Assembly: GCF_021033825.1 (NCBI RefSeq) | Contig: NZ_JAIFXZ010000002.1 | Coordinates: forward strand, 124,001-188,000 | DNA: 64,000 bases | Source: Dietzia aurantiaca | Lineage (GTDB): Bacteria; Actinomycetota; Actinomycetes; Mycobacteriales; Mycobacteriaceae | Reading direction: 5' to 3' | Part shown: in pieces, positions 34,769 to 45,955 of the stretch | Layout of the letters: the number at the start of each line of letters is the position of its first letter | Position numbering within the stretch: position 1 is the first letter of the stretch | Notes under the pieces: generated by a model | Told to the model about the DNA's origin: nothing | Seen by the model: the letters and a program-made list of their open reading frames with translations, nothing else | Databases searched by the model: none | Translations under genes and position numbers: made by a program

Positions 34769-36349
34769 GTGGATTCTCTCGTGACCGACCTGCAGCAGGC
34801 GCCCGGGGACGCCCCGGTGGACGGCGCCGATCAGCGGACCTACCAGGTGCGCACCTTCGGATGCCAGATGAACGTCCATGACTCCGAACGGATGTCCGGG
34901 GTCCTGGAAGAGGCGGGCTATATCCCCTTCGAGGGGGAGGCCGACCCGGTGACCGGCGCCCTTCCGGACCTTGTGGTCTTCAACACCTGCGCGGTGCGTG
35001 AGAACGCCGACAACCGACTCTACGGAACGCTGGGGCATCTGCGCCCGTGGAAGGACGCCAACCCGCGCCTGCAGATCGCCGTCGGCGGGTGTCTGGCGCA
35101 GAAGGACAAGGACGTCGTCGTCTCGCGGGCGCCCTGGGTGGACGTGGTGTTCGGCACCCACAACCTCGGCCATCTGGCGACCCTGCTCGAGCGTTCGAGG
35201 CACAACGAGCGCGCCGAGGTCGAGATCGCTGAGTCTCTTCAGCACTTTCCCTCGACTCTGCCGGCGACCCGTGATTCGGCCTATGCGGGCTGGGTGTCGG
35301 TGTCGGTCGGCTGCAACAACACGTGCACGTTCTGTATCGTTCCCTCGCTACGTGGCAAAGAGGTCGACCGCCGGCCGGGCGAGGTCCTCGCCGAGGTCCA
35401 GGCCCTCGCCGACGAGGGGGTCATCGAGGTGACCCTCCTCGGCCAGAACGTCAACGCCTACGGCAGGTCGTTCCACGACCCGGATGAGCCCTCGGACAAG
35501 GGCGCATTCGCGAAGTTGCTTCGCGCCACAGGTCGGATCGAGGGGATCGAACGGATTCGTTTCACCTCGCCGCACCCTGCCGAGTTCACAGACGATGTGA
35601 TCGAGGCGATGGCGTCCACTCCTACCGTGTGCCCGCAGCTGCACATGCCCCTGCAGTCCGGTTCCGACCGCGTACTGCGCGCGATGCGACGGTCGTACCG
35701 CTCGGAGAAGTTCCTCGGCATCCTGGACCGGGTCCGCGTCGCGATGCCGGACGCCGCGATCACCACCGATATCATCGTGGGCTTCCCCGGGGAGACCGAG
35801 GAGGACTTCCAGGCGACGCTCGACGTGGTCGAGAAGGCGCGATTCTCCAGCGCGTTCACCTTCCAATATTCTCCGCGCCCGGGGACCCCGGCCGCCACCA
35901 TGGAGGACCAGATCCCCAAGGCCGTCGTCCAGGAGCGGTACGAGCGACTCATCGAGCTCCAGGAGCGGATCACGCTGGAGGAGAACCAGGCCCGCGTCGG
36001 CCGGGTGGTGGAGGTCCTCGTCACCGCCGACGAGGGACGCAAGGATGCCGCCACCGCGCGGATGACGGGGCGAGCGCGCGACGGCAGACTAGTGCACTTC
36101 GCGCCGACCGGTGACTACGCGGATCGCGTCCGCCCGGGAGACGTGATCACCACGCGGGTCACGGCTGCGGCCCCACACCACCTGCTCGCCGACGACGGCG
36201 TGCTCAGCTACCGCGCCACCCGCGCCGGCGACCGGCACGAGGCGGGGGAGAAGCCCGAGACCCCGCCGATCGGCGTCGGCCTCGGACTGCCCACATTGCG
36301 TCGAGACGTCGCGGTCGACGACGTCATTGAGAAGGGATGCCCCACGTGA
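34769..36349 (+). CDS. miaB: tRNA-2-methylthio-N6-dimethylallyladenosine synthase
   Basis: 526 residues. Radical SAM methylthiotransferase acting on A37 of tRNA after MiaA. Auxiliary cluster cysteines C32 (TFGCQMN), C74 (NTCAVRENA), C108 (GGCLAQ); radical [11 protein letters not shown] at C182/C186/C189; C-terminal TRAM domain (GRVVEVLV...GRLVHFAP). A 45-residue Pro/Gly tail follows. miaA, its pathway partner, is 3 kb downstream. Confidence 0.97.
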   Translation: MDSLVTDLQQAPGDAPVDGADQRTYQVRTFGCQMNVHDSERMSGVLEEAGYIPFEGEADPVTGALPDLVVFNTCAVRENADNRLYGTLGHLRPWKDANPRLQIAVGGCLAQKDKDVVVSRAPWVDVVFGTHNLGHLATLLERSRHNERAEVEIAESLQHFPSTLPATRDSAYAGWVSVSVGCNNTCTFCIVPSLRGKEVDRRPGEVLAEVQALADEGVIEVTLLGQNVNAYGRSFHDPDEPSDKGAFAKLLRATGRIEGIERIRFTSPHPAEFTDDVIEAMASTPTVCPQLHMPLQSGSDRVLRAMRRSYRSEKFLGILDRVRVAMPDAAITTDIIVGFPGETEEDFQATLDVVEKARFSSAFTFQYSPRPGTPAATMEDQIPKAVVQERYERLIELQERITLEENQARVGRVVEVLVTADEGRKDAATARMTGRARDGRLVHFAPTGDYADRVRPGDVITTRVTAAAPHHLLADDGVLSYRATRAGDRHEAGEKPETPPIGVGLGLPTLRRDVAVDDVIEKGCPT

Positions 36350-36918
36350 GTAATGCGGACCGCCCCGATCCCATCGCCGGGATCATGGAAGTAACCCGAA
36401 ACGCGGAATCAGAGATGCGCCGCAAGGACCGGGTGCTCGGCCGGACGCTCGTCATCGGCCGGGCCTACCTCGCGTCCACGGTGCTCATCGTCATCCTCGC
36501 CGCGGTGCTTCTCCTGCCGCACAGTGACGGGGTCCGCGGTATCGACGTGCTGTTCTTCACGGACGCGGCCGCCGATCAGTGGACCTCCCTGCCCTCACAC
36601 ATCTTCGTACTCTTGTACTCCGTGGGCACGATCGGGTTCGGCGCACTCATGATCCTCACCCAGAAGTGGTGGGCGGCCGGAGTCGCATGGAGTGCCGCCT
36701 GCGTGTCAGCGGTCTACGGGATCCTGGCAATCTGGCTCCGTCAGTCCGGACGCGGGCCCGACCCGGATTTCCAGGGGTTCGGAGGCCCGGGTATCGGAAT
36801 GTACCTGAGTGAGATCCTGCTGTTCCTGCTCATCGGAACTCTCGCCGGGGTGCTCTGGACGCGCACGCCTGAGCAGCGCCAGTTGGAAGAGAACGCGCGC
36901 AGCGGGGACGGCCTCTGA
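36346..36918 (+). CDS. Conserved membrane protein after miaB
   Basis: 190 residues from the GTG at 36346, which overlaps the miaB stop by 4 bases and is well placed after AGAAGGG; ATG 36337 is possible but too close to that site. Four transmembrane helices (near 38-58, 84-105, 111-131, 157-178). Matches Rv2732c by position. No known domain or function. Confidence 0.8.
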   Translation: MSNADRPDPIAGIMEVTRNAESEMRRKDRVLGRTLVIGRAYLASTVLIVILAAVLLLPHSDGVRGIDVLFFTDAAADQWTSLPSHIFVLLYSVGTIGFGALMILTQKWWAAGVAWSAACVSAVYGILAIWLRQSGRGPDPDFQGFGGPGIGMYLSEILLFLLIGTLAGVLWTRTPEQRQLEENARSGDGL

Positions 36919-36942
36919 TCTGATCTGGGCAGAGATGACGAC

Positions 36943-36971
36943 GGGGGCGGGGTGCCTGGCACCCCGCCCCC
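36943..36971 (+). terminator. Bidirectional terminator hairpin
   Basis: A perfect 14-base inverted repeat GGGGGCGGGGTGCC / GGCACCCCGCCCCC followed by TTTCGTC. It lies between convergent genes and flanking ATGACG/CGTCAT can extend the stem. Confidence 0.8.
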
Positions 36972-37005
36972 TTTCGTCATCGGCCGGCGCGTATCGCTGA
37001 CCCGG

Positions 37006-38397
37006 TCAGCGCGTGTCGACGGCGTTCTCCGCGGCCTCCGCCCACTCCCGCCACTGGGCGGCCTGGGAGCGTGCCTTGTCGGCGTCCTTGCTCTTGCCCG
37101 CGGCTTCGGCCTTCTCCGCCTGCTCCTCGAAGTCGCGGACCCGGTCCCAGAACTGCCCCGCGCGGGCCTTGGCCTCCGGATCGGTGCGACGCCACTCGGT
37201 GTCGGCGGCCTCCGAAACCGACTTCTCGATCGCCCGGATCCGGTTCTCGAGCGGACCCATCCGATCGCGGGGAACCTTCCCGATCTCCTCCCAACGCGAC
37301 TGCAGTTCGCGCAGGGTCGCGCGGGCGGCGGCCAGGTCGGTGCCGGGCTTGATCCGGCCCTCGTACTCCTTGAGGAGAGCCTCCTTGGCCTCGGCGTTCA
37401 CCTCGAACTCCGCATCGCGTTCGGCGGCGGCGGCGTGCCGGGCGTCGAAGAAGGTGTCCTGCGCGGCCTTGAAGCGCTTCCACAGGGCATCATCCGCCTC
37501 ACGCGGTGCCCGGCCGGCCGCCTTCCATTCGTCCATGAGCCGCCGGTACGAGGTGGCGGTGTCGTTCCATTCGGTGGAGCCGGACATGGCCTCGGCTCGT
37601 TCGACCAGTTCTTCCTTGACCCGCTTCACCGATGCCCTGTTGCGATCGAGTTCGGCGAAGTGGGAACCGCGGCGACGGTTGAATGCCTCGCGCGCCTTGG
37701 AGAACCGCTTCCACAGTGCGTCGTCGGTCTTCCGGTCTATACCACGGATCGTCTTCCACTCGTCCAGGATCTCCCGGAGCCGGTCGCCGGCCGCCTTCCA
37801 CTGGGTCGACGACGCGCCGATCTCCTCGGCCTCGGACGCTAGTTCCTCCTTGCGGGCGATCGCCGCGGAGCGCTGCTCGTCCTTGCGCTGACGAGCCCGG
37901 GCCTCGACCTCACCCGAACGTTCGACCACTGCGGCCACCCGCACCGCGAGTGAGTCCAGGTCGCCCACCGCGGCGGCGGTGGGGATCTGTTCGGCCAGGA
38001 CCTCAGCGGACGCGCGAGTCTTCCGGGCGTCCTGGGGATGTGTGTCCAGGCGGGTCTCGAGGAGGGAGACCTCGGCGGCGAGATCATCGAAACGAAGTCC
38101 GAAGTGGGCCAGCCCTTCGGCCGGGACCCCCGCCTGCCACGAGCCGACCTGACGTTCACCGTCAGCGGTCCTGACGAATACCGCGCCCGACTCATCGACC
38201 CGACCCCATTCGGCGGGATCGGAGGCGCGGGTGGCCTTGGCTTCCGCTGCCGGGGCAGGGCTCGGTGTGGCCTTCCGGGCCATCGCGGCGGGGGAAGGGG
38301 CTCCCGGGCGCGGCCCGGGACGGGTCCCGGGCCCGGGGGTCGGCGACGTCCCTCCGGACTCCTGACCGCTCGTGGCGGTGGGTGACTGGTCGCTCAT
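37006..38397 (-). CDS. DUF349 repeat protein
   Basis: 463 residues. After an 80-residue Pro/Ala-rich start, the protein is made of helical DUF349 units with recurring W-KAxxRAPREADDALWKRFxAAxDxFxxR patterns (GSTEWNDTATSYRRLMDEWKAAGRAPREADDALWKRF; DDALWKRFSKAREAFNRRR). Strongly charged and probably an extended coiled-coil rod. Equivalent to Rv2731 at the same site. Some DUF349 proteins bind RNA or ribosomes, but the function here is unknown. Confidence 0.87.
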   Translation of the reverse strand: MSDQSPTATSGQESGGTSPTPGPGTRPGPRPGAPSPAAMARKATPSPAPAAEAKATRASDPAEWGRVDESGAVFVRTADGERQVGSWQAGVPAEGLAHFGLRFDDLAAEVSLLETRLDTHPQDARKTRASAEVLAEQIPTAAAVGDLDSLAVRVAAVVERSGEVEARARQRKDEQRSAAIARKEELASEAEEIGASSTQWKAAGDRLREILDEWKTIRGIDRKTDDALWKRFSKAREAFNRRRGSHFAELDRNRASVKRVKEELVERAEAMSGSTEWNDTATSYRRLMDEWKAAGRAPREADDALWKRFKAAQDTFFDARHAAAAERDAEFEVNAEAKEALLKEYEGRIKPGTDLAAARATLRELQSRWEEIGKVPRDRMGPLENRIRAIEKSVSEAADTEWRRTDPEAKARAGQFWDRVRDFEEQAEKAEAAGKSKDADKARSQAAQWREWAEAAENAVDTR

Positions 38398-38639
38398 GTG
38401 GTCCTCGTTTCCTTCTGCCGCGTATCACGGCACCGTCGCCGGGCTGGCATCCCGGTCATCGCCTCGCCGTCCCGCCACCGGGCCGGCATCCTCCTAGTGT
38501 GTACCAACGCAGCCACGTTCGTCGGCTGTATCTGTACGTGGCGCCGGATAGTCGTGCGACTCCGCCGGAGAGGCGGGCCGCGGGGACGCCCGGCCACACG
38601 CCCCGTGTGGCATCGGAAGACCCTCGCCGGGGGGGCCAG

Positions 38640-38645
38640 TAGGGT
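38640..38645 (+). promoter_or_regulatory. Candidate -10 element, leaderless Rv2728c-like gene
   Basis: TAGGGT lies 8 bases before the GTG at 38654; no Shine-Dalgarno sequence. Confidence 0.4.
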
Positions 38646-38653
38646 TCCCTGAT

Positions 38654-39400
38654 GTGAGCAGTCCCGTCGTTCTGATCCCCGGTGCACCGGTCCTGGTGCC
38701 CGAGCTGTCCGGCGCAGCAGCCGTGGAGAGCACCCGTGAGGTCGAGATGCTGTGTGAACAGCTCCGGCGGGCGTCCGTCTCAGCGTCACGCGTCGTGGTG
38801 GTGGGCACCGACCCGCAGCGCAGGACCCTGCAGGACGTCAGCTCGTCCCTGCGTCGGTGGGGCGCCGACGTTCGAGTCGGACGTCCGAGCGCCCCGTCGG
38901 CCCCGCAGGGGAGCGTGCCCGATGCGGCACTGATCGCGTGGTGGATGCTCGACCGGGCGGGCTCGGGGCTACCGCGGACGTTCGAGGCGGTGGATGAGCA
39001 GGGTCGGATCGCGAACTCGACACCGGTGAAGGTGTCCGGCGGCGACGCTCTCGTCGTCGTCGTCGCGGATGGCCCCGCCTCGTTGACCCCCCGCGCGCCC
39101 GTCCCGGAGGACCCTCGCGGGGTGGCTCTCGACGCCGCACTCACCGCGTGGCTGCGCGACGGTGGCGCCCTCCCGGACCCCGGCCCGGCCGCGTCGGCCG
39201 AGGTGGGGTGGTGGAGCCGCCCTTCCTGGTTGGCCCTCGCCGGGCTCGTGGGGGACCGCACCGCGGTCGACACGGTTTCTTGGGCACCGTTCGGCGTCGG
39301 CTACCACGCCGCGCGGTGGGAGCCGATCCCGTCCCGTGCGACATCCGCCGCCGGCTCGTCCGCCACGGGATGCGCGGCCTACGACGGGGGCCCGCGGTGA
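38654..39400 (+). CDS. Rv2728c-like conserved protein next to miaA
   Basis: 248 residues. Opens [24 protein letters not shown] and has a later [22 protein letters not shown] and [30 protein letters not shown], the layout of the class III extradiol dioxygenase (LigB-like) fold seen in some miaA-linked actinobacterial proteins. The iron-binding His pair of true dioxygenases is not evident, so it is probably not an active dioxygenase. Overlaps miaA by 4 bases. Function unknown. Confidence 0.75.
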   Translation: MSSPVVLIPGAPVLVPELSGAAAVESTREVEMLCEQLRRASVSASRVVVVGTDPQRRTLQDVSSSLRRWGADVRVGRPSAPSAPQGSVPDAALIAWWMLDRAGSGLPRTFEAVDEQGRIANSTPVKVSGGDALVVVVADGPASLTPRAPVPEDPRGVALDAALTAWLRDGGALPDPGPAASAEVGWWSRPSWLALAGLVGDRTAVDTVSWAPFGVGYHAARWEPIPSRATSAAGSSATGCAAYDGGPR

Positions 39401-40350
39401 CCGACACGACCCCGATCGCGGTGGTGGGCGCCACCGGCACCGGTAAATCGGAGATCGCCCTGGGGCTGGCCGAGACCCTCGGCGGTGAGGTCATCAACTG
39501 CGACGCCATGCAGCAGTACCGCGGTATGGACATCGGCACGGCCAAGCTCCCCCCGGGCAAGCGTCGGGGGATCCCGCACCACCGCCTCGACGTCCTCGAC
39601 GTGACCGAGACCGCCAGCGTCGCCGATTTCCGTGATGAGGCCGAGCAGGAGATCTCCGAGATCCGCGAACGGGGGAACGTGCCGATCCTGTGCGGTGGCT
39701 CGATGATGTACCTGCAGGCGCTGATCGACGGCTGGTCCATTCCCGACACCGACCCGCGGGTGCGGGCGCGGTACGAGCGCCGGCTCGAGGAGATCGGGGT
39801 GGCCGCGCTGCACAAAGAACTGTCCCGTATCGACCCCGAGGCGGCCCGCACCATCCTGCCGACCGACCCGCGTCGCACCGTCCGGGCGTTGGAGGTCGTG
39901 GAGATCACCGGGCGCCCGTTCTCGGCCTCCCGCCCGACCATCGGCGAGCCCCGGTGGGGGACCCGGATCATCGGATTGCGGTGCGGGTTGCCCGAGTTGG
40001 ACGAGCGACTGGCAGCGCGCACGGCCGCGATGTTCGCCGACGGACTGGTCGACGAGGTGCGGGGGCTGGTCGGCGTGGGCCTGCGGGACGGCGTCACCGC
40101 GCGTCGCGCGATCGGCTACGCGCAGGTACTCGACGAGATGGACGACGACCTGGGTATCGACGAAGCCGGGGCCGCCAGCGCGGAGGAGCGCACGTTCATC
40201 GGCACCCGCCGCTACGTCCGGCGACAGCGGTCGTGGTTCGGCCGTGACCACCGGATCCACTGGATCGACACCGACACCCTTGGCGGGCAGGCGCGCCCCG
40301 GCGGGCCGTTGCGTGCCGCCCTGAAGACTCTCGAGGAGGCCCGACGATGA
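39397..40350 (+). CDS. miaA: tRNA dimethylallyltransferase
   Basis: 317 residues from GTG 39397. P-loop GATGTGKS at 11-18, [38 protein letters not shown] and [17 protein letters not shown]. Prenylates A37 of tRNAs reading UNN codons; MiaB then adds the methylthio group. The start is chosen by the GTGA overlap with the preceding gene. The frame is open upstream but nonconserved. Confidence 0.96.
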   Translation: MTDTTPIAVVGATGTGKSEIALGLAETLGGEVINCDAMQQYRGMDIGTAKLPPGKRRGIPHHRLDVLDVTETASVADFRDEAEQEISEIRERGNVPILCGGSMMYLQALIDGWSIPDTDPRVRARYERRLEEIGVAALHKELSRIDPEAARTILPTDPRRTVRALEVVEITGRPFSASRPTIGEPRWGTRIIGLRCGLPELDERLAARTAAMFADGLVDEVRGLVGVGLRDGVTARRAIGYAQVLDEMDDDLGIDEAGAASAEERTFIGTRRYVRRQRSWFGRDHRIHWIDTDTLGGQARPGGPLRAALKTLEEARR

Positions 40351-41093
40351 GCGAGCCCGGTGCGGGCAGGCCCCGCGTCCAGTCCGTGGATCGCACCTTC
40401 GCGTTGCTGGACGCCCTCGCACTGCGCGGGGGGCGCGCGTCCCTCGGTGACCTGGTCGCCGACACCGGCCTGGCCGCCGCGACGGCCCACCGTCTGTGCG
40501 GCACGCTCGCCGAGAGCGGACACCTGCGCCGTGATGCGCGGCGCGACTACCTGTTGGGCCCCCGCCTTCAGCGGGTCGGCGACGCCGCCCGGCGCGCGAC
40601 CCTGGAATGGGCCGAGCCGGTTCTGCGGGCAATCGTGGCCGGGACAGGCGAGACCGCGAACATGGCCGTCCGCGAGGGGGACGGAGTGGTGTATCTCGCC
40701 CAGGTGCCCTCCCCGCACTCGATGCGGATGTTCACCGAGGTGGGGCGCAGGGTGGAGGTCCACTGCACCGCCGTGGGGAAGGCGCTGGTGGCGGGCGACG
40801 ACGACGACGAGGTCCGCGCGATGCTCGGTCGGGCCGGTATGCGTCGCTACACCTCGACGACCATCGTTCGCCCCGACGCGCTGATCGCCGAACTCGACCG
40901 GATCCGTCGCTCGGGTTTCGCGACCGACGAATCCGAGCAGGAGGAGGGGGTACGGTGCGTGGCGATAGCCGTGGGGGAGGGCGCCGCCTCGTTCGCGGTG
41001 TCCGCATCCGGCCCCGAGGCGCGGTTCACCTCCGATCGCCGCGACGCCGCTGTGGGGATCCTGCGTGCGGCGGTGGCCGGGCTGAACCCGTGA
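40347..41093 (+). CDS. IclR family transcriptional regulator
   Basis: 248 residues. N-terminal winged helix ([51 protein letters not shown]) and C-terminal effector domain ([53 protein letters not shown]). It overlaps miaA by 4 bases and is convergent with glcB across a strong terminator. IclR itself controls the glyoxylate shunt in enterics, so regulation of glcB is a reasonable inference. Confidence 0.9.
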   Translation: MSEPGAGRPRVQSVDRTFALLDALALRGGRASLGDLVADTGLAAATAHRLCGTLAESGHLRRDARRDYLLGPRLQRVGDAARRATLEWAEPVLRAIVAGTGETANMAVREGDGVVYLAQVPSPHSMRMFTEVGRRVEVHCTAVGKALVAGDDDDEVRAMLGRAGMRRYTSTTIVRPDALIAELDRIRRSGFATDESEQEEGVRCVAIAVGEGAASFAVSASGPEARFTSDRRDAAVGILRAAVAGLNP

Positions 41094-41102
41094 CCTGACG
41101 AC

Positions 41103-41140
41103 GAGAGCCGGCCGTCCACCCGGGTGGACGGCCGGCTCTC
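41103..41140 (+). terminator. Bidirectional terminator between IclR gene and glcB
   Basis: Perfect 19-base inverted repeat with no unpaired centre (41103-41121 against 41122-41140), between convergent genes. Confidence 0.75.
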
Positions 41141-41194
41141 GTTACGCGTGGATCGCCGATCGCGCGGGGCCGTGGTGGTCACCGGCCCCGGCGG

Positions 41195-43375
41195 TCACCG
41201 ACCGTTGGCGGCCTTGAACTCGCGGCGGCGCCGGTGCAGGATCGGCTCGGTGTAGCCCGAGGGCTGCGTTGTGCCCTCGAGGACGAGCTCACGGGCGGCC
41301 TGCCAGGCGATGGACTCCTCGACGTTCGGAGCCATGTTCCGGTACGCGTCGTCTCCGGCGTTCTGGCCGTCGACGATCTCGGCCATGCGGCGCAGGGAGT
41401 CCTCGACGAACTCGGCGGAGACGATCCCGTGGCGGATCCAGTTGGCCAGCAGCTGCGAGGAGATGCGCAGGGTGGCGCGGTCCTCCATGAGATTGACATC
41501 GTGGATGTCCGGAACCTTGGAAACGCCGATGCCCTGCTCGACCCAGCGCACCACGTAGCCGAGGATTGTCTGGCAGGAGTTGTCGACCTCCTCCTTCTTC
41601 TCCGCGTCCGTCCAGTCCGTGCTGGGCGCCAGCGGCACGGTGAGGATCTCGTCCACCGAGGCGCGCGGGCCGCCGGACAGGATCTCCTCCTGGCGCGTCA
41701 TCACGTTCACGCGGTGGTAGTGCGTGGCGTGCAGGGTCGCACCCGTCGGCGACGGGACCCAGGCGGTGTTGGCCCCGGCCTCGGGCTGGCCGATCTTCTC
41801 GGCGAGCATCTCGGCCATGAGATCAGTCTTGGCCCACATCCCCTTACCGATCTGGGCGCGACCGCGGAGACCGCAGGCCAGGCCGGTGTCGACGTTGAAG
41901 TCCTCGTAGGCGCTCATCCACAGCGCGGACTTCATCTCCGCCTTGCGAATCATCGGGCCGGCCTCCATGGAGGTGTGGATCTCGTCGCCGGTGCGGTCGA
42001 GGAAGCCGGTGTTGATGAACACGACGCGCTCGGTGGCCTCGGCGATGCACGCCGCGAGGTTGACCGAGGTGCGGCGCTCCTCGTCCATGATGCCGACCTT
42101 GAGTGTGTTGGCCGGAAGGCCCAGGAGCTTCTCGACACGGCCGAACAGCTCGCTGGTGAACGCGACCTCGGCAGGGCCGTGCTGCTTGGGCTTGACGATG
42201 TAGATCGAGCCGGAACGGCTGTTGCCACGCTCGTTGCCCTCGGCGATGCCGTGGATACCGGCGAGAGCGGTGACGAGCGCGTCGAGGATGCCCTCGGGGA
42301 GCTCGTTGCCCTCGGCGTCCAGGACAGCCGGGTTGGTCATGAGGTGCCCGACGTTCCGGACGAAGAGCAGGGAACGGCCGTGCAGGCGCACCTCTCCGGT
42401 GCCGTCCGGTGAGGTGAACACCCGGTCGTCATTGAGGACACGGGTGAAGGACTTGCCGCCCTTGGAGATCTCCTCGGACAGATCGCCCTTCATCAGCCCC
42501 AGCCAGTTGCGGTACCCGAGGGTCTTGTCCTCGGCGTCCACGGCGGCGACCGAATCCTCGAAGTCCATGATGGTGGTGACCGCGGACTCCAGGGTCACGT
42601 CCTTCACGCCGGCGGCGTCGGTCGAGCCGATCGGGGAATCCGCATCGATCTCGATGTCGATGTGGAGACCGTTGTTGCGCAGGAGAACCGACGACGGCGA
42701 CCCGGCATCGCCGAGATAGCCCACGAACTGAGCCGCGTCCCGGAGTCCGGTGGTCGACCCGTCGGAGAGCGTGACCTGCAGAGCGCCGTCGACGATCGCG
42801 TAGCCGGTGCAGCCGACATGGCTGCCGGTCTCGAGCGGGGCCGCGTCGTCGAGGAACTCGCGGGCCCACTCGATGACCTTGTCGCCTCGCACCTTGTTGT
42901 AGGAGCTACCCTGCTCCGCACCATCGGACTCCGGAATGGCGTCGGTGCCGTAGAGGGCGTCGTAGAGCGAACCCCACCGCGCGTTGCCGGCGTTGATCGC
43001 GAAGCGCGCGTTGGTGATCGGCACCACGAGCTGCGGGCCGGCGATCGTCGCGATCTCCTCGTCGACGCCTGCGGTCTTCACCGAGACGGACTCGGGCGCG
43101 GGGACGAGGTACCCGATCTCCCGGAGGAACGTCTTGTACGCGGCGGGATCGATCGGGGCCGGGTGCTCCTGATGCCACGCGTCGATCTTCGACTGCAGTT
43201 CGTCGCGCACCCCCAGAAGTTCCCGGTTACGAGGCGCGAGGTCGGTGAAGATCGCCGCCGCGCCTGCCCAGAACGCGTCGGGGTCGACCCCGGTACCCGG
43301 GATCGCCTGCGAATTGACGAAGTCGTACAGGACCTTGTCGACCTGGATTCCGCCGACGGTGATGCGATCGGACAT
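41195..43375 (-). CDS. glcB: Malate synthase G
   Basis: 726 residues, typical for the monomeric G form. Condenses glyoxylate with acetyl-CoA. Conserved parts: [100 protein letters not shown] and the CoA-binding [16 protein letters not shown]. Shine-Dalgarno AGGAGGA before ATG. No isocitrate lyase is in the window. A 15-base palindrome lies 76 bases upstream. Confidence 0.97.
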   Translation of the reverse strand: MSDRITVGGIQVDKVLYDFVNSQAIPGTGVDPDAFWAGAAAIFTDLAPRNRELLGVRDELQSKIDAWHQEHPAPIDPAAYKTFLREIGYLVPAPESVSVKTAGVDEEIATIAGPQLVVPITNARFAINAGNARWGSLYDALYGTDAIPESDGAEQGSSYNKVRGDKVIEWAREFLDDAAPLETGSHVGCTGYAIVDGALQVTLSDGSTTGLRDAAQFVGYLGDAGSPSSVLLRNNGLHIDIEIDADSPIGSTDAAGVKDVTLESAVTTIMDFEDSVAAVDAEDKTLGYRNWLGLMKGDLSEEISKGGKSFTRVLNDDRVFTSPDGTGEVRLHGRSLLFVRNVGHLMTNPAVLDAEGNELPEGILDALVTALAGIHGIAEGNERGNSRSGSIYIVKPKQHGPAEVAFTSELFGRVEKLLGLPANTLKVGIMDEERRTSVNLAACIAEATERVVFINTGFLDRTGDEIHTSMEAGPMIRKAEMKSALWMSAYEDFNVDTGLACGLRGRAQIGKGMWAKTDLMAEMLAEKIGQPEAGANTAWVPSPTGATLHATHYHRVNVMTRQEEILSGGPRASVDEILTVPLAPSTDWTDAEKKEEVDNSCQTILGYVVRWVEQGIGVSKVPDIHDVNLMEDRATLRISSQLLANWIRHGIVSAEFVEDSLRRMAEIVDGQNAGDDAYRNMAPNVEESIAWQAARELVLEGTTQPSGYTEPILHRRRREFKAANGR

Positions 43376-43450
43376 CGATGCTCTCCTCCTGTTAGGGGAT
43401 CGTTCTCGGCTCAGACTCTAGTTGGCGCCTCTGACGGCTTCATCTGGCAT

Positions 43451-43465
43451 TTCCACAGTGTGGAA
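43451..43465. promoter_or_regulatory. Palindromic candidate operator between glcB and dapF
   Basis: TTCCACA-G-TGTGGAA, a perfect 7-1-7 palindrome in the 119-base divergent intergenic region. Size and symmetry suit an IclR-type dimer site; it overlaps the expected dapF promoter, 17 bases before its -10 box. Confidence 0.5.
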
Positions 43466-43481
43466 CGCCGGGCCCTCTGGG

Positions 43482-43487
43482 TAGGAT
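43482..43487 (+). promoter_or_regulatory. Candidate -10 element for leaderless dapF
   Basis: TAGGAT lies 7 bases before the ATG at 43495; no Shine-Dalgarno sequence. Confidence 0.45.
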
Positions 43488-43494
43488 TCGGCCC

Positions 43495-44379
43495 ATGGCG
43501 CAGAACAGGTCGGTGGCTCCGGCGGAGATCACGTTCATCAAGGGGCACGGCACCATGAACGATTTCGTTCTACTGCCGGACGACCGCGCCGAGCTCGAAC
43601 TCGACTCCGATCTCGTGCGTGCCCTGTGCGACCGCCGCGCGGGTATCGGAGCGGACGGGATCCTGCGGATCGCCACCGCAGGGGCGCTGGTGGAACAGGC
43701 GGTCCTGTCCGAACTGCCCGACGGGGTGCGCGAGGCGGATTGGTTCATGGACTATCGCAACGCCGATGGCTCCATCGCCGAGATGTGTGGCAACGGGGTC
43801 CGGGTGTTCGCCCACGCGCTGGTCGCGACCGGCCGCGCGGAGACGGGAGAGGTCCGGGTCGGCACCCGTTCCGGGCCGCGACCGGCCCGGATCCTCGAAC
43901 ACCGCGGAGATCGTGCGGTGGTCCGCGTCGATATGGGGCAGCCGGAGCTTCTCGGTCTGTCGTCAGTGCAGGTCGGGGATCGGACGTTCGCCGGGATCGC
44001 GGTGGACATGGGCAATCCCCACCTCGCCTGTGTCGTGCCCGGACTCGATGGTGAAACGCTTGCGGCGCTTCCCCTCCACCGCCAACCGGGGTTCGACACG
44101 GATTTCTTTTCGGAAGGGGTCAACGTGGAGATCTCGACGCCCATGCGGGAGGGCCGCGTCTCGATGCGGGTCCATGAACGTGGGGCGGGCGAGACGATGT
44201 CGTGCGGGACCGGGATCGTCGCCACGGCGGTGGCCGCGCTCGCGGATGCCGGCCGGACCGCCGGCGAGGTCGTCGTCACGGTGCCGGGCGGGGAGGTCGC
44301 CGTCGGCCTGACCGAGAGCGGATCCACGCTCACCGGCCCGTCGGTACTCGTCGCGGAGGGCACATTCCGGAGGTCGTAG
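43495..44379 (+). CDS. dapF: Diaminopimelate epimerase
   Basis: 294 residues. Converts LL- to meso-diaminopimelate for lysine and peptidoglycan. Catalytic cysteines C98 in EMCGNGVRVF and C237 in MSCGTGIVATA. Also FIKGHGTMNDFV and DMGNPHL. It is next to miaA/hflX as in other actinobacteria, except that here IclR and glcB are inserted. Confidence 0.97.
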   Translation: MAQNRSVAPAEITFIKGHGTMNDFVLLPDDRAELELDSDLVRALCDRRAGIGADGILRIATAGALVEQAVLSELPDGVREADWFMDYRNADGSIAEMCGNGVRVFAHALVATGRAETGEVRVGTRSGPRPARILEHRGDRAVVRVDMGQPELLGLSSVQVGDRTFAGIAVDMGNPHLACVVPGLDGETLAALPLHRQPGFDTDFFSEGVNVEISTPMREGRVSMRVHERGAGETMSCGTGIVATAVAALADAGRTAGEVVVTVPGGEVAVGLTESGSTLTGPSVLVAEGTFRRS

Positions 44380-44452
44380 TGCACGTTCTCCGTCTATCCC
44401 GGGGTCGGCGCCCGGCGGCATGACCGGGATTGGTATGAGATGATGGCCGGGA

Positions 44453-45901
44453 ATGACTAACGAATCCAGGGCGGCGGACCGCCCACTACGTAACCTCGAC
44501 CCCTCCATCGGCGAACTGCAGCTCGAGGAACGCTCCTCGCTGCGCCGGGTCGCGGGTCTGTCCACAGAGCTGCAGGACGTCAACGATGCCGAGTACCGGC
44601 AACTCCGACTGGAGCGGGTCGTGCTCGTCGGGGTGTGGACCGAGGGCTCGTCCACCCAGGCCGACGCGGCGATGGCCGAGCTCGCCCAACTCGCGGAGAC
44701 CGCCGGGTCCGACGTGTGCGACGCGCTGATCCAGCGCCGGGACAAGCCCGATGCGTCGACGTACATCGGTTCCGGTAAGGTGAGCGTGCTCAAGGATGTG
44801 ATCGCCGCCACCGGCGCGGATACGGTGATCTGTGACGGTGAGCTGACCCCGGGCCAGCTGATCTCGCTGGAGAAGGCCGTGAACGTCAAGGTCATCGACC
44901 GAACCGCATTGATCCTGGATATCTTCGCCCAGCACGCCACGAGCCGCGAAGGCAAGGCGCAGGTCTCGCTGGCCCAAATGGAGTACATGCTTCCGAGGCT
45001 GCGGGGTTGGGGCGAGTCGCTCTCCCGGCAGGCAGGTGGCCGCGCCGGCAGCAACGGTGGCGTGGGCCTGCGCGGTCCCGGCGAGACCAAGATCGAAACC
45101 GACCGCCGCCGGATCCGTGAGCGGATGGCGAAGCTGCGACGCGAGATCAAGGGGATGAAGCAGGCTCGCGACACCAAGCGTCACCGCCGTCGTGCCACCC
45201 CGGTGCCGTCGATCGCGATCGCCGGGTACACGAACGCCGGTAAATCGAGTCTCCTGAACCGGATCACCGGAGCCGGCGTGCTCGTTCAGAACGCGCTGTT
45301 CGCCACCCTGGACCCCACGACCCGGCGTGCAGATCTCCCGGACGGCAGAACGGTCGTGTTCACCGACACCGTGGGCTTCGTCCGACACCTTCCCACGCAA
45401 CTCGTTGAGGCATTCCGATCGACTCTGGAAGAGGTCGTCGATTCGGAACTGCTCCTGCACGTGGTTGATGGCTCGGATCCGATGCCGCTGCACCAGATCG
45501 AAGCGGTGCGCAGGGTGATCAACGACGTCGTCGAGGAGCAGGGCGCCGAGCGGCCCCGTGAGTTGGTCGTGATCAACAAAATCGATGCGGCAGACCCGTT
45601 GGTGCTGACCGAGCTGCATCACGCGGTTCCGGACGGCGTGTTCGTGTCCGCCGCGACGGGGGAGGGGATGGACGAGCTCCTCGGGGCGATCATGGACATC
45701 ATCGCCTCCGGTGACACCGAGGTCACGTTGCTCGTGCCCTACCGGCGGGGTGAGGTGATCTCCCGGGTGCACGCGGAGGGCGCGGTTCTCGCTGAGGCGC
45801 ACACGCAGGAGGGCACGAGGATCACGGTGCGGCTACCCCAGTCTGTGGCCGGCGAGGTGTCCGAGTTCCTGACCGACGGCACACACGGCGGCGCCGCCTG
45901 A
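44453..45901 (+). CDS. hflX: Ribosome-associated GTPase HflX
   Basis: 482 residues. N-terminal HflX domain (VGVWTEGSSTQADAAMAELAQLAETAGSDV, KPDASTYIGSGKV), linker GGVGLRGPGETKIETDRRRIRERM, GTPase G1 GYTNAGKSS at 258-266, DTVGFVRHLP, NKID. Rescues stalled or heat-damaged ribosomes; in mycobacteria it is linked to macrolide and hypoxia responses. No clear Shine-Dalgarno sequence. Confidence 0.96.
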   Translation: MTNESRAADRPLRNLDPSIGELQLEERSSLRRVAGLSTELQDVNDAEYRQLRLERVVLVGVWTEGSSTQADAAMAELAQLAETAGSDVCDALIQRRDKPDASTYIGSGKVSVLKDVIAATGADTVICDGELTPGQLISLEKAVNVKVIDRTALILDIFAQHATSREGKAQVSLAQMEYMLPRLRGWGESLSRQAGGRAGSNGGVGLRGPGETKIETDRRRIRERMAKLRREIKGMKQARDTKRHRRRATPVPSIAIAGYTNAGKSSLLNRITGAGVLVQNALFATLDPTTRRADLPDGRTVVFTDTVGFVRHLPTQLVEAFRSTLEEVVDSELLLHVVDGSDPMPLHQIEAVRRVINDVVEEQGAERPRELVVINKIDAADPLVLTELHHAVPDGVFVSAATGEGMDELLGAIMDIIASGDTEVTLLVPYRRGEVISRVHAEGAVLAEAHTQEGTRITVRLPQSVAGEVSEFLTDGTHGGAA

Positions 45902-45927
45902 GCCCGGGTTCCGGGACCAGGCGGCGC
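45891..45927 (+). terminator. Bidirectional hairpin between hflX and lexA
   Basis: GCGCCGCCTG pairs with CAGGCGGCGC around an inner CCCGG/CCGGG stem; it begins in the last hflX codons. Convergent genes flank it. Confidence 0.65.
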
Positions 45928-45955
45928 GGGCCGGACTGGGGACTTCTCGTGAACG

